From contig NZ_JAFEJG010000004.1 in assembly GCF_016888335.1 (NCBI RefSeq), positions 1,674,001-1,738,000 on the forward strand: a stretch of DNA of 64,000 nucleotides, given 5' to 3'. Positions 1-8,772 of the stretch are shown here, one piece after another. Every line of letters starts with the position of its first letter. The first letter of the stretch is position 1. This DNA is from Janibacter endophyticus. GTDB taxonomy: Bacteria > Actinomycetota > Actinomycetes > Actinomycetales > Dermatophilaceae. The notes under the pieces were generated by a model. That model did not search any database. It had not been told where the DNA came from and worked only from the letters and a program-made list of their open reading frames with translations. Both the position numbers and the translations under genes were made by a program.

Positions 1-2
1 GC

Positions 3-1226
3 CTACCCGAGCAGCTCCTCGATCCGCAGCAGCGCCTCGGCCACCTCGGCGAACGACGTCGACAGCGGGGAGAGTCCGAGCCGGATCCCGTCCGGCTCGC
101 GGAAGTCGGGGATCACCCCTTCGCCCCAGAGCTGGGCGCAGACCTCCCGCGACCGCGGGTGGGCCAGGGTGACGTGGCCACCTCTTCGCCCGGGGTCACG
201 GGGAGAAGCAACCCGGACCCCCGAGGCAGCCAACCGGGCATCGACCGCCGCGACGACGAAGTCCCCCAGCGCAACCGCCTTCGCCGTCACCGCCTCGAGC
301 CCGACCGACTCGATGAGGTCGACGGTGTCCTCCATCGCGACCATCCCGAGCACGGGCGGCGTCCCCGAGATCCAGGCCCGCATCCCCTCGCCCGCCTCGT
401 AGGACGCCCCCATCTCGAAGACCCGCGCGTGCCCCATCCAGCCCTGGATCGGCTGCCGAATCGACCCCTGGTGCTGCGCCGCGACGTACGCGAACGCCGG
501 CGCACCCGGCCCACCCCCGAGGAACTTGTACGTGCACCCCACCGCCAGGTCCACCCCGGCCGCGTCGAGCCCGACAGGCAGCACCCCGGCCGAGTGGCAG
601 AGGTCCCACAGCACGAGCCCGCCGACCTCGTGGACGACCCGGGTGATCTCGGGCAGGTCGGCGATCCACGCGGACTTGTACGCGACGTGCGAGAGCAGCA
701 CCACCCCGGTCCTCGGCCCGACGGCACCAGCGACGTCCTCGACCGTCACGCCGGTCGCCGGGTCGGGGTGCAGCCACACGAGCTCGGCGCCGGTCTCGGC
801 GGCGACGCCCTCGGCGACGTAGCGGTCGGTCGGGAAGTTCTCCGAGTCGAGCACGATCTCGGGTCGCTCGGGGCTCGCCGCCGCCACCGCGGCGCGCAAC
901 AGCTTGTAGAGCAGCACCGTCGTCGAGTCGGCCACGACCGTCTGCCCGGCCACGGCGCCCAGGCACACGGACCCGATCCGGTCGCCGAGCCGCATCGGCA
1001 GGTCCATCCACTGCTCGTCCCAGGACCGGATGAGCCGGGTGCCCCAGTCGTGCGTGACGAGTCGGTTGATCCGCTCCGCGGAGGCACGAAGGGGTCGGCC
1101 CAGCGAGTTCCCGTCGAGGTAGGCGACGACGGCGTCGTGCCCCGCTCCGGCGGGGACGAAGAGGTCACGGCACTCGCCCAGCGGGTCGGTGGCGTCGAGC
1201 TCGGCGGCGCGGGCGCGCAGGTCCAT
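3..1226 (-). CDS. kynU: Kynureninase
   Basis: PLP-dependent kynureninase, which cleaves L-kynurenine or 3-hydroxykynurenine to (3-hydroxy)anthranilate and alanine in tryptophan catabolism. The 407-residue length is normal for the family. Seen in the translation: a DLCHSAG segment, the Schiff-base lysine in CTYKFLGGG at about residue 234, and SPLSTS near the C-terminus. I chose the ATG at 1226 because a GAGGAG ribosome site sits five bases upstream. The frame stays open to 1346, but that extension crosses the manA promoter and its palindrome. It is divergent from manA. The pathway partner kynA lies on the same strand at 4073-4921 with two opposite-strand genes between, so the two are not one transcript. 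No formamidase gene is visible. Family assignment is secure. Confidence 0.95.
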   Translation of the reverse strand: MDLRARAAELDATDPLGECRDLFVPAGAGHDAVVAYLDGNSLGRPLRASAERINRLVTHDWGTRLIRSWDEQWMDLPMRLGDRIGSVCLGAVAGQTVVADSTTVLLYKLLRAAVAAASPERPEIVLDSENFPTDRYVAEGVAAETGAELVWLHPDPATGVTVEDVAGAVGPRTGVVLLSHVAYKSAWIADLPEITRVVHEVGGLVLWDLCHSAGVLPVGLDAAGVDLAVGCTYKFLGGGPGAPAFAYVAAQHQGSIRQPIQGWMGHARVFEMGASYEAGEGMRAWISGTPPVLGMVAMEDTVDLIESVGLEAVTAKAVALGDFVVAAVDARLAASGVRVASPRDPGRRGGHVTLAHPRSREVCAQLWGEGVIPDFREPDGIRLGLSPLSTSFAEVAEALLRIEELLG

Positions 1227-1277
1227 GGGTCTCCTCCTCGAGACGGCGGGGCGAAGGGGTGGCTCGCCCGCCTCGGT

Positions 1278-1302
1278 CGTTGCCCCAAGATATGGGGCAA
1301 CG
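1278..1302. promoter_or_regulatory. Perfect palindrome between kynU and manA
   Basis: Ten-base arms CGTTGCCCCA and TGGGGCAACG separated by AGATA, in the 94-bp gap between the divergent kynU and manA starts. The arms match without error. No T-tract follows on either strand and no gene ends here, so an operator is more likely than a terminator. A shorter dyad with the same CCCCA/TGGGG core lies at 2489-2502, on the other side of manA. The regulator is unknown; an Lrp-type KynR would be one candidate by analogy. Confidence 0.6.
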
Positions 1303-1320
1303 TCGGAGACAATGCACCCC

Positions 1321-2466
1321 ATGTCCCGCATCGTCCCGATCTCCAACGACTTCCGCGACTACGCGTGGGGTCAGCCGGGGGGTCTCTCGCGACTCCTGGG
1401 TCGGCCTGCGACCGACGCACTCGAGGCCGAGCTCTGGCTCGGTGCGCACGCCGGCTCCCCGAGTCGCTGCGAGGACGAGCGCTGGTCCACGTTGCAGGAC
1501 TGGGAGGAGCAGACCGGCGAGCGCCTGCCCTACCTCCTCAAGGTCCTCGCAGCGGCCAAGCCGCTCTCGCTCCAGACGCACCCGAGCGCGGAGCGGGCGG
1601 AGCGGGGGTACGCCTTCGAGGAGGGGCACGGCGTCCCGCTCGACGCGCCGCACCGCAGCTACAAGGACCCGCACGCCAAGCCCGAGCTGCTCGTCGCCGT
1701 CGAGGACGGCTTCGAGGCGCTGTGCGGCTTCCGCCCGCTCGAGGAGTCGCGCGCTGAGGTCGCGGCGTTGCGTGAGCTCGCCGACGACCCGGCCCCTTAC
1801 GAACGGTGGGCCGAGCTGCTCCAGGGGGAGGACCCCCTTCGCCAGGCGGTGGCGTGGTTGCTCTCCGACGAGGAGGATGCCCACGAGGTCGCGACGACAC
1901 TCGCTGCGACGGCGGGACGGGAACCCGAACGTTTCGCGACCGTGCTGCGTCTGGGTGAGGACTACGCAGACGACGCGGGGGTCGCGGTCGCACTCATGCT
2001 CAACCACGTGACCCTCGCCGCCGGGGAGTGCCTGTGGCTGCCCGCCGGCAACATCCACGCCTACCTCGAGGGCGTCGGCGTCGAGCTCATGGGTCCGAGC
2101 GACAACGTCCTGCGGGGCGGGATGACGCCCAAGCACGTCGACGTCGCGGGTCTGCTTGCCAGCCTCGACACCTCCGACGGCGAGCCGTCGCGGCTCGCGC
2201 CGGAGGACGAAGGGGGGACCGTCGCGCGCTATCGCCCGGCCTCGGCCGAGTCGGGTGCGGACGTCCCCTTCGAGCTGCGGGTGGTCACCGGCGACGCGTC
2301 GGTGGAGACGGGTTCGCCGGCGATCGTCCTCGTGATGGCGGGGTCCTTCGAGGTCGGTGTCGGCGACGAGGCGCGGACGGTGGGGCAGGGGGAGTCGGTC
2401 TTCGTCCCGGAGGCCGGCGAGCTGCATCTCACCGGTGAGGGCAGCGCCTACGTCGCGTCGGCCTGA
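1321..2466 (+). CDS. manA: Mannose-6-phosphate isomerase, type I
   Basis: Zinc-dependent phosphomannose isomerase interconverting fructose-6-phosphate and mannose-6-phosphate for GDP-mannose and glycan synthesis. Diagnostic segments are SLQTHPS (zinc ligands), YKDPHAKPELL, FEALCGFRP, and LPAGNIHAYLEG followed by SDNVLRGGMTPKHVD. The product is 381 residues from the ATG at 1321 (SRIVPISNDFRDYAWG); a second ATG nine bases upstream (1312) is also possible and only adds MHP. A GGAG at 1305-1308 lies 12 bases before the chosen ATG and 3 bases before the other. It diverges from kynU and is followed by the multicopper oxidase 63 bases downstream on the same strand. Assignment is secure. Confidence 0.95.
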   Translation: MSRIVPISNDFRDYAWGQPGGLSRLLGRPATDALEAELWLGAHAGSPSRCEDERWSTLQDWEEQTGERLPYLLKVLAAAKPLSLQTHPSAERAERGYAFEEGHGVPLDAPHRSYKDPHAKPELLVAVEDGFEALCGFRPLEESRAEVAALRELADDPAPYERWAELLQGEDPLRQAVAWLLSDEEDAHEVATTLAATAGREPERFATVLRLGEDYADDAGVAVALMLNHVTLAAGECLWLPAGNIHAYLEGVGVELMGPSDNVLRGGMTPKHVDVAGLLASLDTSDGEPSRLAPEDEGGTVARYRPASAESGADVPFELRVVTGDASVETGSPAIVLVMAGSFEVGVGDEARTVGQGESVFVPEAGELHLTGEGSAYVASA

Positions 2467-2488
2467 CCCCCGTGAGCCCGGAGGCTGG

Positions 2489-2502
2489 CCCCATTTCTGG
2501 GG
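2489..2502. promoter_or_regulatory. Short dyad upstream of multicopper oxidase
   Basis: CCCCA-TTTC-TGGGG in the 63-bp manA/oxidase gap. Its half-sites match the inner half-sites of the longer palindrome at 1278-1302, so the two may bind one regulator; alternatively it is a weak manA terminator, although no T-run follows. Confidence 0.3.
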
Positions 2503-2529
2503 ACCTCACGTCCGGGGGAGCGTTGAGGC

Positions 2530-4076
2530 ATGCCGCAGCACACTCAGCCAGAGCCCCGCGCGACCCGGGTCAGCCGCCGCAACCTCCTCCTGGGCGCCGG
2601 TGCGCTCGCGCTGTGCGGCGTCGGAGGGGCCGGGGCCATGGCCGTCATCGGTCCTCGGATCGACGGCTTCGTCACCGACACGTCGGTCACGCCGCAGCCG
2701 ATGGACTCCCCGCTGCGCATCCCAGAGGTCGTGACGGCCGGGGGCGGCGTGGTCGAGCTGACCGTGCGGGCCGGCCGGACGGCCTTCGTCGGCGGACGGG
2801 AGGCTGCGACGAAGGGGGTGAACGGCTCCTACCTCGGACCGACCTTGCGGGTCCGTCGGGGTGAGGAGGTGATGATCGACGTCCGCAACGATCTCGACGA
2901 GCCGACAACGATGCACTGGCACGGCATGCACGTGCCGCCGGAGATGGACGGGACGCCGCACCAGTCGATCGCCCCGGGTGCGACCTGGCACGCGCGCTGG
3001 CGCTGCACCAACGAGTCAGGAACCCTCTGGTACCACCCTCACCCGCACGGCAGGACCGCGCAGCAGGTGTGGGAGGGCATCGCCGGGATGATCATCGTCG
3101 ACGACCCGGAGGACCTCGACCACCGGCTGCCCAGCGAGTACGGGATCGACGACATCCCCGTGGTCATCCAGGACCGCGGATTCGACGACGATGGAGAGCT
3201 CGCCACCAGCGGTGCTGGGGCGCTCGGCATGTTCGGCGACACGATCCTCGTCAACGGCACCCCCGGGGCACGCTTCGACGTCACCCGCGAGCGCACCCGC
3301 CTGCGCATCGTCAACGGCTCCAACACCCGGTGGTACCACCTCGCCCTGTCCGGCGGCCGAGCCATGCAGGTCGTCGCGACGGACGGCGGCCGGCTCTACG
3401 GCGGCCCTGCGACGGTCCGCACGCTGCTCGTCAGCCCGGGGGAGCGCTACGAGGTCGTCGTGACGATGCGCGCCGGCGAGGACCTCACGCTGCGCAGCGT
3501 GACCTCCGACTACCCGGGCGGGAAGGAGTACGGGACCGGCAAGGACTTCGACGTCCTCCGTCTCGAGGCGAAGGGGTCGCTGTCCGCCTCCCCGCCCCCC
3601 CCGCGTTCCCCCCTGCGTCGTCGCCGCCGGAGACTCCGGGTGTGCCGGTGCGCAGGATCCGGCTCGACGGGCACAGCGCCATCAACGGCGAGGAGATGGA
3701 CATGTCCCGCATCGACTCGGTGCACGCCGCGGGCGGCGTCGAGGTGTGGGAGGTGAGCAGCCTCGGTACGACGGCGCACAACTTCCACATCCACGGCGTC
3801 AGCTTCCGTGTGCTGTCCGTCGGTGATGGGGATCCTGACGCGGTCGACCGCGGGCCGAAGGACACCGTCAAGGTCCCGAAGGACGGCTCGGTGGTGCGGC
3901 TGCTCGTGACGATGCCCGAGCACGCGAGCGAGACTGTCCCGTACATGGCTCACTGCCACGTCCTCCAGCACGAGGACATGGGGATGATGATGCAGTTCAC
4001 GGTGGTCGAGCCGGGCCAGGAAGCCTCCGCGCCGCGGACGCTGTCGATGCAGGGCGCTGGGCACGCGAAGCACTAG
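2530..4076 (+). pseudogene. Tat-exported multicopper oxidase, frame broken at a C8 run
   Basis: Laccase/CueO-type multicopper oxidase of about 515 residues if read through. The N-terminus has a twin-arginine motif SRRNLLLGAGALAL. Copper ligands are all present: HWHG, WYHPHPHG, HNFHIHG and HCHVLQHEDMGMM. The first frame covers three-quarters of the protein (2530 to about 3600) and then turns into arginine-rich nonsense; the last two copper motifs resume in the -1 frame, which ends at 4076. The switch coincides with eight consecutive C at 3595-3602, so one missing C (sequencing error, slippage or true mutation) explains it. Its TAG stop shares four bases (CTAG, 4073-4076) with the convergent kynA stop. 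The upstream neighbour is manA. Copper detoxification or phenol oxidation are plausible roles, not shown. Confidence 0.85.
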
Positions 4077-4921
4077 CGCCCGATCTGGGTCCGCACCGCG
4101 AAGAGCTCGGGGAAGAAGGTCAGCTCGAGTGCCCGCTGGAGGAACCCGACGCCGGAGCTGCCGCCCGTCCCGGTCTTCATCCCGATGGTGCGCTGCACCG
4201 TCTTGAGGTGCCGGAAGCGCCACAGTTGGAAGTTGTCCTCGAGGTCGACAAGCTCCTCGCACGCCTCGTAGATGTCCCAGTGGCGCTCGGCGTCCTCGTA
4301 GATCCTGGTGAAGACCTCGGTCAGCTCGTCGTCCATCGTGTGCGCGCGGGTGACGTCGCGCTCCAGGACCCGCTGCGGGATCGCGTGGCCGCGCCGGGCG
4401 AGGTAGCGCAAGAACTCGTCGTACAGGCTCGGCGCCGCGAGCAGCTCGGAGAGCACAGCGTGCGCGGCGGGGTCGGACTCGTGGACCTTGAGCATCCCCG
4501 GGTGCTTGTTGCCGAGCGCGAACTCCACCGCCCGGTACTGCCAGGACTGGAATCCGCTCGCGTGCCCGAGGTAGGGCCGGAACTCCTGGTACTCGGTCGG
4601 CGTGAGGGTCGCGAGGACCGACCACTGATCGGTGAGGGTGCGCTGGATGTGCTTGACGCGGGCGATGCGCTTGAGGGCCACGCGCATCTCGTCGGCGGCG
4701 AGGAGCTCCATCGCGGAGCGGGTCTCGTGCAGGACGAGCTTGAGCCAGAGCTCCGAGGTCTGGTGCTGGATGATGAAGAGCATCTCGTCGTGGTGCTCGG
4801 GCAGGCTCACGGGACGCTGCGCGTCGAGCAGGGTGTCGAGCGCGAGATAGCTGCCGTAGCTCATCTCCTCGCGGAAGTCCTCGTGGATGCCGGCCTCGAG
4901 GTCGCGGGTGTTGTCGGCCAT
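4073..4921 (-). CDS. kynA: Tryptophan 2,3-dioxygenase
   Basis: Heme-dependent tryptophan 2,3-dioxygenase, which opens the indole ring to N-formylkynurenine, the first step of the kynurenine pathway. The 282-residue length is typical. Conserved family stretches are [48 protein letters not shown], and [15 protein letters not shown] with the substrate-contacting glycine/serine loop. The ATG at 4921 is preceded by AAGGAG. Its TAG stop overlaps the stop of the convergent multicopper oxidase. With kynU it supplies two of the three steps from tryptophan to anthranilate; the formamidase is not in the window. Confidence 0.96.
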   Translation of the reverse strand: MADNTRDLEAGIHEDFREEMSYGSYLALDTLLDAQRPVSLPEHHDEMLFIIQHQTSELWLKLVLHETRSAMELLAADEMRVALKRIARVKHIQRTLTDQWSVLATLTPTEYQEFRPYLGHASGFQSWQYRAVEFALGNKHPGMLKVHESDPAAHAVLSELLAAPSLYDEFLRYLARRGHAIPQRVLERDVTRAHTMDDELTEVFTRIYEDAERHWDIYEACEELVDLEDNFQLWRFRHLKTVQRTIGMKTGTGGSSGVGFLQRALELTFFPELFAVRTQIGR

Positions 4922-5018
4922 GGGGCTCCTTCGTCGGTGGCGGCGGAGCCAACCCTAGGCTGACGTGAGCCTGACCGATCGTGACGGCGGCCGTCCGCGG
5001 GCGCGGCCGTCCCCAGGG

Positions 5019-5552
5019 TCAGTCCATCGCGCGTCGCACGGCCTCGAGGCGCAGGGCCTCGATGCGCTCCTTCTGGTCCTCGGCCCGCTCGATGAGGACG
5101 TCGGCCTCGGCGGGATCGAGACGAGTGTCGTCGTCGGCGAGCTCGCGCAGGGTGTGGAAGCCGAGCAGCTTGCCCTGGACGGCGGTGCCGAGCGCCTCGA
5201 GCTCGATGACGTCAGCGAGCGGGGAGCGACGGATGGCCGTACCGGTGGGGTTGAGCCGACCGAGCTCTTGCGCCAGGCCCCCGATCTTCTCCTGGAGCAC
5301 CGGGCGCTGAGCGCCGAAGCGCTCCGCGATCGCCAGGAGCGACTGCTGGTCCTCCTCGACGTCGCGCGCCAGCTCCCCGACCTGGGTGCGCATGTCAGAG
5401 GCGACGCTCGAGGCGACCCGGCGGAAGAGCGCGACGCCTGCTCCAGCTGCGGCGAGGTGCCGACGCAGGTAGATCCGCATCAGCTCGTCAGGGCTGGGGT
5501 CCGCGTCGGAGCGGGAGAGTCCGGGCAGGTGCAGGTTCGGCAGTGTCGGCAT
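5019..5552 (-). CDS. Conserved helical protein of unknown function
   Basis: A 177-residue protein beginning MPTLPNLHLPGLSRSD. I do not recognise a named domain. Almost the whole chain is predicted-helix-like, with heptad spacing and many charged residues (for example VGELARDVEEDQQSLLAIAERFGAQRPV), suggesting a helical bundle. There is no signal peptide or membrane span. The start at 5552 is preceded by AAAGGA about nine bases away; an upstream in-frame extension is rich in arginine and unlikely. It lies downstream of the DUF222-HNH gene on the same strand and upstream of kynA, with no overlap to either. Confidence 0.75.
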   Translation of the reverse strand: MPTLPNLHLPGLSRSDADPSPDELMRIYLRRHLAAAGAGVALFRRVASSVASDMRTQVGELARDVEEDQQSLLAIAERFGAQRPVLQEKIGGLAQELGRLNPTGTAIRRSPLADVIELEALGTAVQGKLLGFHTLRELADDDTRLDPAEADVLIERAEDQKERIEALRLEAVRRAMD

Positions 5553-5628
5553 GAGTCGATCCTTTCGTCTCGAGCGGAGCAGCGGTACCCCCACCAGGGT
5601 GGTGGACCCCGATGACGGCACGAGTCTC

Positions 5629-7050
5629 CTACGTCCGCCGGTGGAAACGTACAGAGGTGCGCCCGCCGTCGAGACGGCGCACCATGTGCGACCAGCCATG
5701 CTCGTCGATCATCCGGTGATGCCGGCCGCAGAGGGGTACGGCGTTGGCGAGGTCGGTCCGCCCGCCGGCCTCCCACGCGTGCTCGTGGTGGACCTCGCAC
5801 CAGGCGAAGGGTCGGTCGCACCCCTCGGCCGCGCACTCGTCGTACCTCGTCGCGAGCGCGGCCCGCTGCGCCTCGGTGAAGGCGCGCTTCTGCCGGCCGA
5901 GGTCGAGGGGGAGGGAGTCGCCGTCGAGGACTGCGGGGATGATGCCGGCGCCGCACGCGAGCCGCCGCGCCGTCCCGGCGCTCACGAGGTCGGCCGCGTC
6001 GGTGCTCCCGCACCGGGCGAGCTCGCCGCGGAGGTCCTCGAGCCGGGTGCTGACGAGCAGCGTGGCGGCGATCTTGCCGGAGAGGTGGTCGGTGGGGAGG
6101 TGCAGCAGCAGGTCGGCGAGGGCGGTACCGCGGCGGTGCTGCCAGTCGATCTCCGCGACCTTGAACTCGCCCGCAGGGCCGTCCGTGGGCCACTCACGCT
6201 CGACGCCATCAGGAGTGTGCCGGCGCGGGGCGGTCATCGCGTCGATGACCTTCTTGAGCACCATCCCGGAGGCCCACGGCACGGTGAACTGCCCGATCAT
6301 CGTCCCGTCCTGGTTGTCCTTGATCCAGAAGGCGCTGGCCTCGTAGGCCCGCTCCTCCTGGCTCTGAACGACGGCGTCCTCGTGCGCGTCGACGACATCG
6401 ACGTCGGGCTCGACCTGCTCGAGGACCCGCCGCGCCATGATCCGCAGCTGGGCGGGGGAGCGGCCGGCGGCCAGGCGCACGAGCTCGGCCTCGCACCGCT
6501 GCCGCTCCTCGATGCTCAGCCCGTCGGGCAGCTCAGCCATCGCCTGGGCGATGACCCGCGCGTGCGCCGCGGACAGCTCGCCCTGGTCCAGGGTCCCGCG
6601 CGTGAGGTCCAGGGTGGGCGCGGCCTCGTCGGAGCCCAGGGCGCCGGCCAGCGCAGAGTCATCGAGCCCGGGAGCCCCGAGCGCCTTGGCGAGGTGCACG
6701 TCGCGGGCTGCGGCCCGGCGGTCCCTCTTCGTCGTCTGGGCCACCCACGACCCGGTGTCGGTGTGCCCGGCCCGCTCCGCCACCCTTTCGCGCTCGGCCT
6801 TGGCGACCAGCCGCAGGCGGGCCGAGTCGAGCCGCCGGCCCAGCCGCTCCACCGCGACGAGGTCAGCGGCGCCCGCAGCTCCGCCCTCGTCGAGGGACGC
6901 GATGAGGTGGTCGAGCGCCCGGTCGATCGTCTCGAGCGCGCCGGCAAACGTGTTGTGGATCAGCGGCAGCCGGTCCCACCCGACGATCGCGACCGGCACG
7001 TCGAAGACGCCCGGTGACCCGGGTGCTGGTCGTCGTGCCAACGTCTCCAT
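5629..7050 (-). CDS. DUF222 / HNH endonuclease protein (13E12 family), LexA-controlled
   Basis: Member of the actinobacterial 13E12-repeat family: an N-terminal DUF222 region and a C-terminal HNH nuclease. The HNH part reads CAAEGCDRP..CEVHHEHAWEAGGRTDLANAVPLCGRHHRMID, with paired cysteines and the His-Asn-His core, and the protein ends at RFHRRT. Length from the ATG at 7050 is 473 residues; GTG 7083 and ATG 7071 are alternative starts, but they lie beyond or inside a perfect LexA box at 7064-7079, so 7050 fits an operator-promoter best. No strong ribosome site is visible for any of the three. In M. tuberculosis several members of this family are known LexA-regulon genes. Their molecular role, and whether they cut DNA, is not established. 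Confidence 0.9.
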   Translation of the reverse strand: METLARRPAPGSPGVFDVPVAIVGWDRLPLIHNTFAGALETIDRALDHLIASLDEGGAAGAADLVAVERLGRRLDSARLRLVAKAERERVAERAGHTDTGSWVAQTTKRDRRAAARDVHLAKALGAPGLDDSALAGALGSDEAAPTLDLTRGTLDQGELSAAHARVIAQAMAELPDGLSIEERQRCEAELVRLAAGRSPAQLRIMARRVLEQVEPDVDVVDAHEDAVVQSQEERAYEASAFWIKDNQDGTMIGQFTVPWASGMVLKKVIDAMTAPRRHTPDGVEREWPTDGPAGEFKVAEIDWQHRRGTALADLLLHLPTDHLSGKIAATLLVSTRLEDLRGELARCGSTDAADLVSAGTARRLACGAGIIPAVLDGDSLPLDLGRQKRAFTEAQRAALATRYDECAAEGCDRPFAWCEVHHEHAWEAGGRTDLANAVPLCGRHHRMIDEHGWSHMVRRLDGGRTSVRFHRRT

Positions 7051-7063
7051 GCGCCAACGCGAT

Positions 7064-7079
7064 TCGAACATATGTTCGA
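7064..7079. promoter_or_regulatory. LexA (SOS) box
   Basis: TCGAACATATGTTCGA, an exact match to the mycobacterial/Bacillus LexA consensus TCGAAC-N4-GTTCGA and a perfect 16-bp palindrome. It lies 14 bases upstream of the ATG at 7050 of the DUF222-HNH gene, so damage-inducible expression of that gene is expected. Confidence 0.9.
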
Positions 7080-7116
7080 TCACCAGAGATTCCGCCGAGA
7101 GCGGAACGTCGCGTGA

Positions 7117-7239
7117 TCACTGCCAGTCGAGCGACCCCACGACCTCGCGCGCCAGCTGCTGCGCGTCACCCTCGGCGCCCTGGACGAGGATCACCGCGCA
7201 CTGGTCGCCATGGTCCGTCGCGACGATGGCCTTCTCCAT
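7117..7239 (-). CDS. Small 40-residue protein after the cpYpsA-like gene
   Basis: A short frame, MEKAIVATDHGDQ to VGSLDWQ, starting ten bases after the stop of the upstream minus-strand gene (7250-7771) with GGCAGG between as a possible ribosome site. Codon use matches the neighbours (G/C third positions), and the peptide looks like one beta-alpha-beta unit (KAIVATD, QCAVILVQ, QQLAREVV), so translation is plausible. No family is recognised. Too short to be sure. Confidence 0.5.
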   Translation of the reverse strand: MEKAIVATDHGDQCAVILVQGAEGDAQQLAREVVGSLDWQ

Positions 7240-7249
7240 CGCCTGCCGC

Positions 7250-7771
7250 TCATCGCGTCCCCCTCGTCGGCGCGCCCCGACCCTGGTCGGCGACGAGCCC
7301 GCCCGCCCGCAAGGCGTCGAGCACCCACCAGGTCACCTCGTACCCCTTCGCCCACTCGCTCGCCCGCGGCCCGGCGACGTTGACGACGACGCGACCACCG
7401 ATCTCAGCAAGGGCGGCCGCGACGGCCGGCACCACCCCTTCGCCCCCGTCGGTGACGACGACCGGGCGCCCGAGCTCCCGGGCTGCGGCGACGGTCCGCT
7501 CCGTCCCGGGCGAGGGCGCCCCGGAGACGATCAGGGTGAGGTCGCTGTCGCGGACGTTGCGCCGGGTGCGCTCGGAGGGTTCGGGCGAAGGGGTGGCCCG
7601 CAGTCCCTCGTACCGGGTGAGTAGGCCGGGTGGCTCGGTGAGGTCCTCGGCCCACCCGCCCGCGGGGCACCACCCGCCGTACGGGAGGTCGTGCGCGATC
7701 GCCCAGTCGAGGGCTGCCCGGTCGACGCCGCTCTGGCCGCCGGAGACGACCCTCGCGACGCGGGCGCCCAC
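7250..7771 (-). CDS. cpYpsA/SLOG-type putative nucleotide-binding protein
   Basis: A 173-residue Rossmann-like protein with the family signature VVSGGQSGVDRAALDWAI near the N-terminus, then GGWCPAG, TRRNVRDSDLTLIVSG, SPGTERTVAAARELGRPVVV and a C-terminal NVAGPRAS. This is the circularly permuted YpsA / putative molybdenum-carrier family of the SLOG superfamily (DprA/LOG relatives), which binds nucleotides or nucleotide-derived ligands; the substrate is unknown. It starts at a GTG (7771) three bases after the stop of the upstream membrane-protein gene and is followed by the 40-residue frame, so the three are probably co-transcribed. Confidence 0.8.
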   Translation of the reverse strand: MGARVARVVSGGQSGVDRAALDWAIAHDLPYGGWCPAGGWAEDLTEPPGLLTRYEGLRATPSPEPSERTRRNVRDSDLTLIVSGAPSPGTERTVAAARELGRPVVVTDGGEGVVPAVAAALAEIGGRVVVNVAGPRASEWAKGYEVTWWVLDALRAGGLVADQGRGAPTRGTR

Positions 7772-7774
7772 GGG

Positions 7775-8212
7775 TCAGGCAGGCCCGACGGCCCGGCGCA
7801 GCGCGGCCCGCAGCTCGTCGGGACGCTCGGTCTCGACGGGGAGGGTGCCCCCGCGGGTCAGACCGAGCTCGAGCCGCTCCGGCGCGCCCGGCTCCCACGT
7901 GGCCTCGCCGTTGAGCTCGTCGAGGCGGAAGGTCGTGTCGCCGAGGTGCAGCGACTCGTCGGTGACCCGCACGGCGTCGCGCCCGCCGGGGAGCCAGCTG
8001 AGGTCGACGGCCTCGATCGTGAACCACCCGACCAGGCCGAGCACGGCCACCCCGACGAGGAGCCAGCCGCTGGGGGAGTCGGGCAGCCAGTTGTCGCTGC
8101 CGAGGATCGCGCTGGCGACCAGGCCGCCGATCGCGACGAGGATCAGGACGGCCGGCACCCAGCGTGCCCAGCGCGGGTAGCGGGGTCGTTCGTCGAAGAG
8201 GACCTCGGCCAT
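7775..8212 (-). CDS. Small membrane protein with C-terminal soluble domain
   Basis: A 145-residue protein with two hydrophobic spans (about residues 18-38, WVPAVLILVAIGGLVASAIL, and 49-68, GWLLVGVAVLGLVGWFTIEA) followed by a soluble beta-rich tail (VRVTDESLHLGDTTFRLDEL) that resembles the PH-like tails of small actinobacterial membrane proteins. No specific family is claimed. It is the first gene of a tight minus-strand set with the cpYpsA-like gene, three bases from stop to start. Confidence 0.7.
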   Translation of the reverse strand: MAEVLFDERPRYPRWARWVPAVLILVAIGGLVASAILGSDNWLPDSPSGWLLVGVAVLGLVGWFTIEAVDLSWLPGGRDAVRVTDESLHLGDTTFRLDELNGEATWEPGAPERLELGLTRGGTLPVETERPDELRAALRRAVGPA

Positions 8213-8345
8213 GGGTCCAGCCTAACGGCGGCGAAGGGGTCACTCGGTGCCGCGGGCGATGTGTCCGGTCCGAGACGAGCGGGACTGCGCGACTTCCGTC
8301 CGGGGAGTGTGACGCACCTCCTTCCCCCGCGCCGGGCTCGGGAGG

Positions 8346-8735
8346 ATGATCGAAGGACCGACGGACAACATTGGGGTGATGGGGATGACGGCAGCGGTAG
8401 AGATCTCGATCGGTGAGGTGGACCCGGCGACCCTGACGGAGGCGACGTTCTTCCTCGGGGACGAGGAACTGGGCCGGCTCGACGGGCGCGACACGGTGCG
8501 CTGGGAGATCCCGGCCGGGCGGCACGTGCTGCACATGCGGGCGGGGTACGGCATGTCGGCGGCGATCGGGTTCAGGGTGCAGCATCGGCACTGCGCGATC
8601 ATCCGACTCGTCGAGCGTGAGCCGGACGCGTCGAGCTGGGGGATGGTCTTCGGTGGCTTCCACGAGCTGCGAAGGGCGGGCAGCGAGCCGATCGACCCGG
8701 GCCGGCCGGGTGCCGAGGAGGCACCCCTCTCCTGA
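8346..8735 (+). CDS. Hypothetical protein, beta-rich
   Basis: Up to 129 residues from the ATG at 8346. ATG codons at 8379 and 8385 are alternatives, and the GGGGTG just before 8379 would serve 8385, so the true protein may be 116-118 residues beginning MTAAVEISIGEVD. The body alternates beta-like strands with polar turns (VRWEIPAGRHVLHMRAGYG, then a HRHC segment). I recognise no domain. It stands alone between convergent or divergent minus-strand genes. Confidence 0.6.
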   Translation: MIEGPTDNIGVMGMTAAVEISIGEVDPATLTEATFFLGDEELGRLDGRDTVRWEIPAGRHVLHMRAGYGMSAAIGFRVQHRHCAIIRLVEREPDASSWGMVFGGFHELRRAGSEPIDPGRPGAEEAPLS

Positions 8736-8772
8736 CCCAAGGCTCACACGTCGAAGCTGTCAGGCTGGACGG

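Noticed and set aside
5586-5610. Terminator CCACC-AGG-GTGGTGG after the DUF222-HNH gene
   Set aside because: Short arms, three-base loop and no T-run; too weak to list.
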